This document shows positions 1 through 12,031 of a stretch of DNA of 64,000 nt, piece by piece. The notes below the pieces were generated by a model. It was not told the DNA's origin, searched no databases, and saw only the letters and a list, made by a program, of their open reading frames with translations. Origin of the DNA: Stereum hirsutum FP-91666 SS1 (Eukaryota; Basidiomycota; Agaricomycetes; Russulales; Stereaceae); NCBI RefSeq assembly GCF_000264905.1, contig NW_006763140.1:599575-663574 (forward strand), read 5' to 3'. The position numbers and the translations under genes are program-made. Each line of letters begins with the position of its first letter. Position 1 is the stretch's first letter.

Positions 1-654
1 AAGGAAAGAGCTTCGAGCTAGATCCTCGCTTGCTCGGTTGCAATCCCGTCTACTTAAGTATTCTGCCTTTGGGGACTGATCATGCCCAAAGCTTAGAGGA
101 GAGACGTTTCGGAAAATGAGCTCAGGTATGACATATGAAGCTTTGAAGGGCGATGTGGGATGGTCACAGCCAAGATGACTGAGTCAGGAAGGACCGGAAC
201 TGACGCGCGTCAGGGGGCAAATGTGGCACTCCGCTGTGGCCACTTGTGCGCCTTTGAAAAATGTAAATTCTACTACTAACAATCAGATCAAGAAAAATAT
301 ACAAAGACACTATAGTACGTGGTTTTGACCTGAGACGATTGGACCTCAATATCGAGGATGAGGCCTAAGGTTCGAACGAAATAGAGCTGACCCTGTCCTC
401 CTGAGTCCTTGCCCCTGTCAGCCAGGCGTTCTGCTTGGTGGAAGTGGTCTGTCATGCAGTAAAGTTGATACGACCGAGGAGAGTACCGGTACGTACCACT
501 TCCATTGACCGACTCAATTCATTCTGCAAAACGAATATCGATACCGCTGGTCTTCTATGGGCAGAGTAAGCAGTAGTCAATCGTGTTAACTGGCTGGTAT
601 AGGAATCTTGTTCTCATATCGAGTAATACCTACTTATGTAGAATCCCCAGCATA
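1..654. other. Left-edge non-coding stretch
   Basis: Short overlapping reading frames without family signatures or a convincing exon chain. It holds the 3' flank of the MYND gene that ends at 655. I see no RNA gene or repeat in it. Confidence 0.4.
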
Positions 655-2976
655 TTATGAACTAACTGGTACTATCTGATGACCTTCTCCACCTTCAGCT
701 TCGCGCCTTCCGAAAGGCACCCACGACGAAATATCGACATCTGTGAACAGCCCACTGTCGTCGTAGTATCCGAATGGAATGGCGAACTCCACCTCGAGAA
801 AACTTTCATCTTCATCGCTGTTGATGCTACTCCAGTCCGAGTCCGAGTCCGAGTCATGCCCTTCGCCATCGTCAGAGACCCAGTCACTATCTCCGTCGTC
901 GTCCACAACTTCCTTCGTTCTTGAAGGCGACTCGTCAGTTCTCTTCAGCTTCTTCATGATGTTTTTGATCTTCTCGTGGAATGAATCATCGCTGTAGTCC
1001 GAATCTTCTTCAGAAGACGCGGATTCGTCATCAGCCTCATCATCAGAATCGTCTTCGTATTCCTTCAAGTTGCGACTGCTCCCTCCAGAAGCGTGTTGGT
1101 GTATTGTATGTGTAACGGGTACGCGTGTGAAGGATATTCGGACGAAGTAATCCGCCATCTTGAAACCCGGCTTGACCCTCTTGAGGAGTTCGTCCTTGTG
1201 AGTGTGGATATAGTCGTGAACAAGGTATTCGAGGAAGGACCGTTCTGACTTCTCGATGGCGACCTTGCGTCCGCCTATCAAGGATTTGCGTTATAAATAA
1301 ATGAGGAGAGCAATCAAGGATCGAAAGGACCATAAATTGAATGAGGACGAACATTCGATGTCTTCTCGCCGAGATTTACATATCTCTTTATGTTCTGGCC
1401 AGTCGCGCTTTTGACACTTCTGCGAGCAGTAGAAAACGTTCATACACGCGCGGCATCGCTTCAATGGCCGTCGATCGTCCTCCTTGTCGTCTTCAGGATT
1501 CCAGAAGCACTGGGGAAATGAGTTAATATGCATCGAACAGAGGAAATGAAGATTGGAGGAACTGACACTATTACACGAGTCCTCCGGGAAGCTCATATGC
1601 TTGAACTTCTCATCAGTCTTCCACGCATCGAGTAACCTCGATCTTTCCTCCGAAACCCCTTTCAACACCATCAGAGGATCATACAGCATCCCTGCTGCCT
1701 GCTTCGTCCCAAGGCCTAACCTGTCTACCTGGGCTAATCCCTTCCTCATGCACTTCACAGCCTTCGGAAAGACCAGATGCAGCGGAAGGATCTTCGACAG
1801 GATTGTCGCCGCCAAAGGTTCGCTCAGCATCCCTGCCGCGTTGATCCCCTCCACCCATTTGGACGAACGTAAGAGAGCAGGTAGTAGACCATTCTCGATG
1901 AGCTGAATGACCCAAAAGGAGTCGTCGAGCGAGTTGAGATCGTCAAGGATGTTGAAGATGCAGAAGCCAACGATGCGGGTTATGGGGTCCGAGAGACCAG
2001 CGTTCGTAGTAGATTGTCGGTTACACCATGTGAGGACCTTGATGAGCACAGGAAGTTTGCCTTCAAGCAGAAAAGTATAGAGCAATTTGCTTTGACTGTA
2101 TGTATAGAAACGGATCAGACCGAGTAACACGAGGATTTGCGCAGAGGGGAGAGCTTACTGTTCCGGACATCGAATTTCTTCGCCCCTCTCAAGCGCGTTC
2201 GTACCAGAGAGGTGCATGACCAAATTCAAGCATTGAAGAAGAAACTCCTTGTCCAAGGGCTTCTCCTCAAGTGTCGCTCTCAACCTTCCCAGTGCGACTT
2301 TCGCAAGCTCGGCGAGATTCCCTCCAGCCGCCTCGAGCACTGTCTTCGTAACGTCATCCGCTCGCTCCTCGAAATGTGTGAGCTGATCCATAGCCCCCAC
2401 CCAAGGATACCTCAGCCCATCCTCTTTGGCTTCCTCATCCTCTGGCTGCCCTTCCGCATGTAGCCACTGCTTCGTTGCAAACTCGAGGACTCCGGGTGTT
2501 TGCGTCATAGCTTTACGAAGGACGAGAGAGTATGCCAAGGTTTGAATGACCTGTGGAATAGTGACGGGAACGCAATCGCATATGTAGTCTTCGTACGACT
2601 TTTTCAGGATACATTCCTCGTGCAGGAAAGTGATCCACCGCCAAACATTGGGCCACGCATCCGGCTTAGCTAGCCGTCTCTCGAGCTGCGTGTTGCCCTT
2701 CCCACTCAGAGAGCTCATGCATGAAGTTATGATTTCGAGAGAAGAAACGGCGAGCCATACTGCCTGGGACTCTGGAGAGACACGCGGATAAGGCGTTGAT
2801 CGCGTCGACCGACGTGGGATGTTCGCGCGACTAAGATGAGGGAAAATGAGCGAGATGTTTTCGGGCGTGTGGGGGACCCTGTGAGTGCGGAGACCCAGGC
2901 TAAGTGTCGCAAGTTTTGTTATTTCGGTTTTGTGCCGAGCAAGAGCGGCTGAGGAGGTGCTTGCTCTAGGTGGCAT
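655..2976 (-). CDS. MYND zinc-finger protein, left copy
   Basis: Function unknown; MYND fingers usually mediate protein-protein contacts. The ATG at 2976 opens MPPRASTSSAALARHK. The long first exon ends near 2157 (donor GTAAGC) and joins an exon starting HQSKLLYTFLLEGK. A later exon carries the finger: after the splice DS|CFWNPEDD come LKRCRACMNVFYCSQKCQ, RDWPEH and KEICKSRR, giving the Cys/His ligands of a MYND domain. The last exon (GGRKVAIEKSERSFLEYLV) runs into a very acidic Asp/Ser/Glu tail before the stop at 655. It is a clear paralogue of the gene at 9020-11183, sharing IPRRSTRSTPY, the RLGLGTK block, the finger and the KSERS.LEY block. The two copies face away from each other around DPH2 and TOM70. 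This copy appears intact. The family call is firm; the cellular role is not known. Confidence 0.85.
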
Positions 2977-3349
2977 GGATACAGTGAGAGGTCTGCAGTG
3001 TGTTTGTCAGAATGGCACTGTCAAGGACTCTTGGGTAGTTACAGACAATGTAACGGGAAACGTACGCGTTTCTTACCTGAATCAGGTTGTATCTGGTTCC
3101 CAGTGATGAAAGGAAACACAGCTCAGCTCGTTCTCATAAAGATGTGGTTCAAGAAAGAAAGAAGTTGAACCGGCGCCACTCCAGCTCGTTTGGATCGGGA
3201 ATTTGCGATGCCACAGCGCCAAATCGCCGGAAGCTGATCATACAATGCAAGCCATTCTTTCGTCCAGTTCTACTCGAGTACATCCGCGGCATGTAAGTAC
3301 GGGCTACAAATAAAAGTAAAGCTACACGCTGGGGCAGGTTTATAGAGGC
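2977..3349. other. Intergenic, MYND (left) / DPH2
   Basis: About 370 bases between the start of the left MYND gene and the stop of DPH2, both on the minus strand. It should hold the MYND promoter and the DPH2 3' UTR. No coding signal was recognised. Confidence 0.4.
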
Positions 3350-5463
3350 CTAATGATCATCTGCATAATTCTTCGGAATCCCACTCCTTCCCTGTTCTAA
3401 GATGCTCGGCGCGTCCAAACCCGTCCGTGTTTCCAGTCCGCGGAACGAGCGTGCTTGTAGGAATTCACCTGATAAACGGCGTATTAATTGAGACGTTTGG
3501 CCGATGTAAAAAAAGGGAAGGAACATACCTGCGGCGCTATCTTTGAGCGTAGCGACTGCGTTGTCGTGATTCCGAAGTATGACGGAAGTGGGGGTGTGGT
3601 CTTCGTCGATCTGTGCGGGAGTAGGAGTCTCCTCTGCGTCTATACACAGTATCATATAGTGAGCTCTGTCCTCCAATGCATTTAAAAGTAGTAAAGAGAT
3701 ATACCTCCATATCGCTTCGCATGCCTATACTTTCCCGTCATGAGAGAGAAGGTCGGTTGATCGGGGTCGATATCCTCCTGACTTTCCGTATCGTTTGTGG
3801 CGTCGGAGATGGTAGCGGATTCCGTGCCGTCGGTATGGCGGATTGAGTCGCTTAGTATCTTGTCGAAGTCCAGGACGTATTCGCCAGTCCAGGTAGGTTC
3901 GGGCTGAAGGGCTATCTGGAGCTCGTACGGGGTTACGATGGGTTGAAGAAACTCCTATACAAGGGAAATAACATCTATCAGCACCTTGAGAATCTCGAAC
4001 ATGATTGAGTATTGAAGGTATGATAGAGGTTTAGAGAAACGGATATCTGATACGAACCTTTGCTTCAATCATACTGTTCTCCGGGCAAGCAACTAAGACA
4101 AAGCATTCCACCTCCATAAAGTTGGCCAGTTTGGCGGGATTGAGCTTGCCAACACTGATGGTGTACGACTTCTTGCGAGCCTTCTTGAGGAGTTGTCGGA
4201 GGTGTGTGATGAGGGGCAGGTAGGAAGCTGTGGAATTCGAGATCGGAACATCATCACAAAACGTTGATTTTTGCAACCCTAAGAGGAAACAACGAACAGA
4301 CGCCAAGTGTACCGACAAGAATGCCAAAGACGTCGGCATCGCGTGCTTTTTGAACAGCCACGTAGCGGCGCATCAGAAGTTTGTTGGTGCGTGTGGATTC
4401 GAGGCCCACTTGGCGGGTCGAAGGATCGTAGCTGTACACCTAACATACTCCTCGAATTAGAATAAAATCGAAGGCTATGTGAAGAAGGTACCTACGGGTG
4501 TTTGGTGATGTGTCATAAGGAGGTTAGTCAGGCCTAGACTTGGAGGGCCTACATAGAGAATCGGTCGAGAGTCGGAGGATTCTTCTAGTGGAGAGTGTGA
4601 TGTGGAGGTTGAGGGGCTAGGATCAAGACGATGAGGAATTTGGTTGTAAGACACAGAGATGTTGTCCACGGTAAGAGTTTCTTGCAGAGTTTGGAGGACA
4701 TTGGCTAGCGAAAAAGATCATGTTATAACGGGCATGAGAAATGTATAGACAATCACAAACCAGCTGCGTGGGTGTACGCCACATCGTGGCGCAGGATGAT
4801 AGAGCTCGGTCCAATATCTGAAGATGAACAAGACGATCGTAACGATTCGACCAACTTATGCGCGCAGTCTTGCACGTCTATCTTTTTCTTCCCAAAGACA
4901 TATAGCACTGGTATTCGATAGGTTCTATCAGCAATTGTCATGAGTAAGTTATTGATTAAAGAGTAATTATAGACGGACTTGCTCATGCACGCATGACCGA
5001 AATGGACTATCGCATCTGCGTCGACGTGCTGAGCAGCAACTTCATCCGCACAACAGCTACGTACCGAGCTTCAGTAAATTATCAAGCGGGATGTTTAGTA
5101 AAGATATGGCTGACCTTCCGTAGGATGTATCCGCTAGAACGTAGAGTTCCGTCTTGTCCTCTATCCGCCGCTTGAGCATCCTGTAGATGGGGACGGAATC
5201 ATGCAAAAGTTCATCTGGGAATTGAAGTGCGACCTTGATGATCCATCATCACGTCGTCTGCAAGAGTAAATACGAAGACCATGATGCCTTACCCGCTTGA
5301 AGTGATTGGAAAGAATTTCGTCTACTATCCGGTCGATGTCATAAAACTCCGCAAGCTGAGCCTTTGTCAAGTTCTGTGTAAGCTGAAGCTCTCCCTCGTC
5401 GAGTTCCACAGGTCTGGAGATGATGTCCTGTCCAGAAGAAGAGAACGCTGTGTTTTCCGCCAT
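3350..5463 (-). CDS. DPH2: Diphthamide biosynthesis protein Dph2
   Basis: Dph2 partners Dph1 in the first step of diphthamide synthesis on elongation factor 2, moving an aminocarboxypropyl group from SAM to a histidine in the cytosol. The start is MAENTAFSS at 5463. Spliced exons read AEFYDIDRIVDEIL, then VALQFPDELLHDSVPIYRML, then LADTSYGSCCADEVAAQH and DAIVHFGHACMS, which are signature blocks of the Dph1/Dph2 fold, with Cys residues in the positions expected for cluster binding. Further exons give IPVLYVFGKKKID, FGILVGTLGV, SYTISVGKLNPAKLANF and CFVLVACPENSMIEAKEFL. The C-terminus reads FQARSFRGLETRTGLD-like (QARSFRGLETRTGL), typical of Dph2. The stop is at 3350. At least six short introns are needed. 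The start lies 214 bases from TOM70, which is transcribed the other way. Confidence 0.9.
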
Positions 5464-5677
5464 ACTCAGGTGATGGAGAGCAAGAAAGATGGTTTCCACC
5501 CAATCGCAAACGAGAAACTTCAAAGATCTAAGTACTGTCGATTTGATTTTGCGAAGATGCTGATAACCTCGTGGTTATCTTGTTCCCACGGTCGGAACAC
5601 CAACAATTTCTGAGCCGAAGGGCTCCGCGTCATCGAGAGTGCCTTCGAGCTCACACCACTGTCCTTCCACGACCACC
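5464..5677. promoter_or_regulatory. Bidirectional DPH2/TOM70 promoter region
   Basis: These 214 bases separate the DPH2 and TOM70 start codons, which point away from each other. Both promoters and both 5' UTRs must fit here, so a shared bidirectional promoter is likely. I did not find an unambiguous TATA box. Confidence 0.5.
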
Positions 5678-8105
5678 ATGTCCTCCTCAGACGACGCCGG
5701 CTTCATCGACCGCATTCAAAACTTCGTCTCCGACAACAAGCGGGGCGTTATCATCGGCGCTGCAGCTGCAGCCGTGGCCGTCGGAGGTGTTGCTTACTAT
5801 GTCGCGTCGTCGAGGGGAGGAGCAGATTCGGGTGATGAGGAGAGCTTGAAGAGTGGCGAGAAGAAGTCGAAAAAGAAGTCGAAAAAGAGCCGCAAGACTG
5901 TCAAGGACAAGGATGGCCCTATCTTGGAGGAGAGGAAGCCCAAAGGAGTGGACGTATCCGAAGAGGGTGTGTGTTCGAACTCGTTTCCCCTATCGAAATC
6001 TACTCAACATCGTGCAGATGAAGGCGTTCTAACAAAAGAGCAGATTGAGACAATGCCAGAAGAGGTATGGAGATTTCATCATGTTTTTGTTGGCGTAAAG
6101 CTTACCGAGTGAACAGGACAGAGTGAAGGTTGCAGGCTCGTTAAAGTTGAAGGGTAACAAGGCTTACCAGGGTCGGCGCTTCACCGAGGCTGTCGAGTAT
6201 TACACTCGCGCTATCGACATTTCTCCCAAACCAGAGCCTGTTTTCTACAGCAACAGAGCTGCATGCTTCGTCAACATGTCACCGCCACAACACGAGCGCG
6301 TCATTGAAGACTGTAATACTGCGCTTGCTCTCGATTCTCACTACGTGAAGGCTCTTAACCGTCGCGCAACGGCTCTAGAGAACCTCAACCGCAATGAGGA
6401 AGCTCTTCGAGGTAGATTGTCTTAAACTTTTATTCATGATTACGTTCTGATCCTCTGCCCTGCCAGACTATACCGCCGCCACCATCCTCGATAAATTCCA
6501 AAACGAATCCGCGGCCACCTCTGTCGAACGTGTGCTCAAGAAAATTGCCACTGCGAAGGCTTCGGGCATTCTCGCAGTATGTCCATGGACCAGATTGTCA
6601 GATTTACTTGTTACTTACTGATCTTCAGACCCGGGAGCGTCGCTTGCCCTCTTACACCTTCGTCTCTGCCTACTTTGCCGCTTTCCGTCCTCGTGAGTTC
6701 ATCCTGGTCGCTCATCATGCCTTATCTTCGCGTCTCACGTCGTCTGCGTGCAGGTCCTCTACCTACTCTCCCCGAAGTCCCAACAACCGGTGACAACACA
6801 CTCATTCTCGCTCTTCAAGCCCTCGAAGCCACAGACTATGCCCACGCACTTTCCTTTGTCAATGAAGCCCTCGACCAGGGTATCTCATGGGATGTCGGCA
6901 AGGCTGAGGCTCTCAACCTTCGTGGGACGTTCAAGTACGTTACACTACCTTTGCGACTTTTGCTATGCTCATTCGGCTCGCCTTAGGTTCCTCATGAGCG
7001 ATATTGAAGGTGCAGAGCAAGATCTCAAGGCGTCGATAGATATCGTCCCATCATTTACGCAGAGTTGGGTCAAGATTGCCAGCGTGTACATGGAACAGTC
7101 TAATCCGCAGAAGACTTTTGAATGCTTCGAGGAGGCTATCAAGCATAACGCTGAAGATCCCGATATCTATTACCACCGCGGTCAAGGTACCTTTTTTCCC
7201 TCCTAGACTTAGAACGATCTGGGTCGCCAGTTCAGCATGGCTCAACATCCAGTGGATACTGATTTCGTGTATGTTGTATAGTCTTGTTTATCATGAACCA
7301 GTTCCCTGAGGCGGCGGAGAACTACACGAAATCTACGACCTTGGACGATACCTTCGTCTTCTCACAAATCCAACTCGCTGTCGCGCAATACAAGTCCGGA
7401 AACCTCGCTAACAGCATGGCGACCTTCAGGCGGACGCTCAAAGCGTTCCCACAAAGAAGCGAGCCTCAGAATTACTAGTGGGTACATATTTTCCGCCGAG
7501 CTGAATCGTTTTCGCTGATCATCTCTCAGTGGTGAGCTCCTACTTGATCAACAGCGTTTCTCGGATGCTGTTGAGAAGTTCGACCGTGCCATCGAACTCG
7601 AGAAGGCGAAGTAAGTTCTTATCCCACTTTTCCGTCGTTCCTTCCACCTATGTGATTTCTAACGTCTCTTCCACCCAGGCCAACACAAAATGTTCTTCCC
7701 CTCGTCAACAAGGGTTTGGCCCTCTATCAATGGAAGCAAGACGTTGCCGCCGCTGAACGGTGTTGCAACGAGGCTCTCCGCATTGACCCTGAGTGCGAGG
7801 CTGCCGTGGCTACGCTAGCGCAGCTCAGCCTTCAGCAGGGCAAGATTGACCAGGCGGTCAAGATGTTCGAGAGGCATACGGAGCTGGCGAGGAGTGAGCC
7901 AGAGCTGATCAATGCATTGACGTATCAACATGTACGTTTTGTTCCGCTTCTTTGCGAGCTTTGTTTCACTCTGGTATCGCTGGTGCTGTTCACTGACCTC
8001 TTGTTCGCTATGGTACGATAGGCGTCATATGCACAGTTGGAATTCATGAAGCACTATCCGGAGCTGGCGAACCAACTCAGCGCTCTTGCGCGCACGATGG
8101 GTTGA
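5678..8105 (+). CDS. TOM70: Mitochondrial import receptor Tom70
   Basis: Tom70 is the outer-membrane receptor that accepts hydrophobic precursors, such as carrier proteins, from cytosolic chaperones and passes them to the TOM pore. The ATG at 5678 sits in CCACCATG and opens [15 protein letters not shown] single N-terminal anchor follows ([20 protein letters not shown]), then a Lys-rich stretch and tetratricopeptide repeats: [58 protein letters not shown] plus [30 protein letters not shown]. The end is [11 protein letters not shown] at 8105. About ten introns break the gene; reading through them gives truncated frames. Topology (short N-terminus, one anchor, large cytosolic TPR domain) and size fit the family. 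It is divergent from DPH2. Confidence 0.93.
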
Positions 8106-9019
8106 AGACGAGGATGGAGACGCACATCACACGCATGCATGCTCTAGACGCTCATTGATGGTTTATTTATCTGCGTCGTCGTGTTGGACGCTGGATTGCT
8201 TCGCCAAATTTGTGTTTTTGCTTACTGTTATTCATTCATGTTCACCATCTGCACATCAACTTCGTCGTTTGACCTGTCTTCGTTCGCCTGCTTGTTCACT
8301 CCCTGTATCACCCTGCCATGGGTGGAAGTGACACGGTTACGGTACATGAACCCTGCGATAAGTACCGAAGGCTTGCCGCGATTGGAAGCCTTCGCCTGCT
8401 TTTCTCTTCATTCTTATTCTTCTTTTTGCTGTTTTCTTTTCTTTGTTGTTTCTTTTTTTGTTTAGTCCATAGTACTTGCACACGTACGCCCGACGCATGC
8501 GATAATGTCTATGCCAACCGCACCCCTCAGACTCTTTCGCCGCCTTCCGCCCATGCTCCAGTCTATCGGGGCTGCATGTGAAGTCCTAAACTGGTGACGG
8601 CTATGAAGAGCCTCTGGAGATTAGGACGATGGGACCAGGATCCAGGCCAGTGCGGCGCCAATTGCCCGGACGCGCGGGTTGCGGAACAAATTTTGGTCAA
8701 GTCCGCGCTGTCGCCACAGCTACGCTTTCTTTGTCTTTCACCACGACCATTGATACTGCCATCGTCTTTAGCTCGAGAGCATCTCTATCATATACTCGCA
8801 ATCTAGCTTTATCTTAGTGCAATAGATTTCTTCACGAGTTTCTTGGAGCCTGGCACGACTGCGAAATTGCGTTATTTTACTTTCGGCCCAAATAACTACG
8901 AGGTCCCTCGTCTTCGCATAATCCTCGTTCGCCTTTCAGGTAAATACAAACTGCTCCACAACTTTCTTATTTGCATAGGCACATGCTCATCTGCATAAGT
9001 GCTCTCGAAGTAGTCCACG
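8106..9019. other. Intergenic, TOM70 / right MYND copy
   Basis: About 0.9 kb. The left part (to about 8,470) is T-rich and suits a TOM70 3' UTR; the right part should hold the promoter of the MYND gene starting at 9020. Open frames here are short and without recognisable motifs. Confidence 0.4.
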
Positions 9020-11183
9020 ATGCCCCCAAGAACAAATACCACCAGGCGGCTCGACGCCACACAACTCGTTGGCCTCAGTCTGAACCTGACTGCTCACAAA
9101 ACACCCGCAACACCCGAAACGGTCGCTCCCATCTTCTACCATCTTAATCAGGAAAAGATCCCACGCCGTTCTACTCGCTCCACACCTTATTCTCGCGACT
9201 CCGCAGAGTCCAAAACCGTTTGGAACGCAGTATGCGCTTTGAACGTCATTGTTGCCTGCTCGTACACTATCAGTGGCAAATTTAATCCTCAACTCGATAG
9301 ACGCTTTTTACGAGCGGATGGATGGCCAAGTATCTGGGCTTGGCTCATGTTTCTCAACGACGAATTGGTTCTCAAAGCATCGTACGAGCAATACATTCGT
9401 GACTGCTGCCCGCAGCTCATACCTCAGGTTCTACAAGTCATGGGGTTTTCTTCTGTCATTCGTCGAGCTATGATCCAGACTCCTGGTGTGGTCGAGTTCG
9501 TGACGAAGAAATGGATGGTGGAGGAACAGTCGCCCGAGGACGAAGCGATGAAGAAAGACGGTGGACGGTGTTCGTTATCCGTGGCTTGCAGCTTTGGAAC
9601 AACTCATCCATCCCGAGAAGCGTCCGGACGAAGTTACTTTTCGTGTTCTAGAGGCCTCTGGATGGAAGTATAATGAGGTTGCGAAGCTTGCGCTGGGGAA
9701 GCTCCGCGCTCTTCTTGCCGAAAAACGCGCTGACGTTGCGTTGATTGGCACTGCGGTGAATGTTGTCAATTATCTCTCAAGCACCAACGCCTTCGAAAAG
9801 CTGGGTAGCGATCCAAGTCCCGAATAGTAAGTACCTGATCTTTCGGGTTTAAGTTTCTCCTTATTGAACGTTCTGTAGTCAGGACAGGTTGCTCTATGCG
9901 TTTCTCGTCCAGGGCAAGATCGCCGCCATTGTCAAGGCCATCGCCTGGTGCAACAAGCAACCAGCCGAGAACGCGAGCTTTTCGGATCCCACCACACGCA
10001 TTGTCGCCTTCTCCTACTTCAGCATGGTCGATGACCTCAACACCATGGACAGTCCTGTCTGGCTGATCCAAGCGATGGAGAGCGGGCTATTCCTCGCTAT
10101 GCTCCGTTCGCGAAAATGGGTCAGCGCTTTGACCACATCGGACGAACAAGAGGAGACTTTCTCAGCCGCATTGCTGTCGACTATCATCCCGTTGTACTTG
10201 CTCTATCCGAAGGTCATACGTGCTGCGCGGAAGGCAGTCAAACAGGTCGAGAGACTGGGTCTTGGGACGAAAGAGACAGCAGGCCCGCTTTATGGTCGAT
10301 GGGTTGTGTTGAAAGAGATCGTAGAAGAACGGGCCCGGCTGTTGAAGCAGTGGGAGAATGACGTGGAGTTCAAGGGTGACCAGAAGCTCCGCAGAGACTA
10401 CTGCGAACGTGTGAGTTTCATACAATCGATCCGATACGGAACGTACTGATACCAACCATCTCCGTACGTTTTGCTACAGTGTTCCATGTCTCCGGCACAG
10501 GACGATGGCGAAGGAGAAAACACCGTCGAGCTAAAGCGATGCACCTCATGTCTGAACGTCTTTTACTGCTCAAAAGAATGCCAGAAGGCCCATTGGCCGC
10601 GTCACAAGGAGGACTGTAAAGTGCGCCGAACAGATATGGAATGTTCGTCCTCTCAATCCCCTATAATATATATGACATAGCTAATTCAAATTGCTATCCT
10701 TTCTGTACGATTTATCTTGTAGGCGGGCGGAGAGGCATAATCAATAAATCAGAAAGATCCCTCCTCGAGTATATCGTTCGGGAGCAAGTTAACCAACACA
10801 AAACGACCATCGCAGATACTGTTGGATCAGGCCCGCTACTTCAGTATCTCGTTCGTGTTTCACTAGCCCATACTCCACCACAAGTCACTGCCCTGCGCTA
10901 CAACGAGGCATACCCGGGCCCCACCAAGGAAGTTGACTGGGAAGCGGTCTTGAGCGATTCTGAAGAAGGCTCGGATGTGCCAGATTCACAAGCGGGCTCA
11001 GACGAGAGCGAGGAGAATCAGGATTCGGACGACTCTGGCTCCATGACTAGCGAAGACAAAATCGCGTTCGACAAAAAGTTCCGCAATATGCTCTATCTGG
11101 AGTTCACTGTCCCAGGCAACGAGAACCCTTACTCTTCCTCCATCGATATCTCTTTCTGGGGTCTTCCTCTAGATCCTCTCTAG
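9020..11183 (+). CDS. MYND zinc-finger protein, right copy (frameshifted)
   Basis: Paralogue of the gene at 655-2976, in the opposite orientation. The ATG at 9020 opens MPPRTNTTRRLDATQLVGLS. The first exon shares IPRRSTRSTPYSRDSAES with its partner. Later exons give LLYAFLVQGKIAAIVKAIAW, VERLGLGTKETAGPLYGR, the finger (CSMSPAQDD, then LKRCTSCLNVFYCSKECQ, AHWPRHKEDCKVRR) and an acidic Ser/Asp/Glu-rich tail ending GLPLDPL at 11183. The frame breaks at 9557-9570, where GACGGTG is tandemly duplicated: read directly, the protein stops at 9673 after 217 residues. In the partner the matching stretch (EDGLRYPW) is continuous and without an intron, so splicing is an unlikely rescue. All exons after the break keep good coding sense, which suggests a recent lesion or an assembly error. 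Confidence 0.8.
9557..9570 (+). repeat. 7-nt tandem duplication causing a frameshift
   Basis: GACGGTG occurs twice in a row. Removing one unit would restore the frame seen in the paralogue (KKDG then VRYPW). Seven bases is too short to be an intron. Confidence 0.85.
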
Positions 11184-12031
11184 ACTTCAAACGGTTAGTA
11201 GATCAGTAAGTTCCATGGACTATGACTTCAAGAACATGATGCTGATTTTGGATCGTTTTATTCCCCTACTGCCACCCCCGGCTCGGATATCTGCGCAGAC
11301 CCTCTGTTCGTTTGCACTCGCAGAGGGACACTATCAGTGATACTAGTGGGGCGGGGCGGAAAGGATTACCGGTAGAGAATCGCTTCAAAAGTGGGTTGCT
11401 CGGCAATCTGGGTGTCGAGGACCTCTAGTAGGGTGTACAGTACAAAGCAGGATGATGTTGAAGAGAAGGTCATGTCTGATTTGAAGTTCGAGTCAAATTC
11501 GTGATATCAGAACTTCCATGTCATGTGGCTCAGACCGCAGATACGAGGTTGAAGTTACAAACTCGATTGTCAGTATATAGCGTGCGTATGAATCGTGTAT
11601 ATATCGAAGATTAGAGGAAGTATCAATGCAGTAGCGAGTGGGGGATGTGGAATGCGATTGATAGTCGTGCCACCCTGGGCATGAAACCATCACGGGAATC
11701 GATGAGACGGGGAATTATAGTGCGCAAAAAAAGTGGATGAGGGCAAAAGCCAAGAAACAGAAAGAAAGACAAATAAATTGGTACTAAAGAGTGACGAGAA
11801 GGAGAGGAGGACAGTGTGCTAGGCAAGAGTGATCGTGGATCTCGACGCAGGTGAAGTGTTTTTGGGAGGTTTGACTGGATGAACCGTATAAATATGCATT
11901 GAAGCGGCCGCACGAAGATAAACACGCAAACGGACAGAATTCAAATCAAAGAAAAACCAATGAAACATCTCTCATCCGATGATCTACTCTCTCGACCACA
12001 TCCTCCTGACGCCATCAAGCCGTCCTAGAAA
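11184..12031. other. Convergent intergenic, MYND / AUR1
   Basis: About 0.85 kb between the stops of two convergent genes, so it should be mostly 3' UTR and terminator sequence. No gene or clear repeat was seen. Confidence 0.4.

Noticed and set aside
361..400. GGTTCGAAC, resembling a tRNA T-arm
   Set aside because: No matching acceptor, D-arm or anticodon stem at the right distances; likewise a GGTTCGAG near 58,152.
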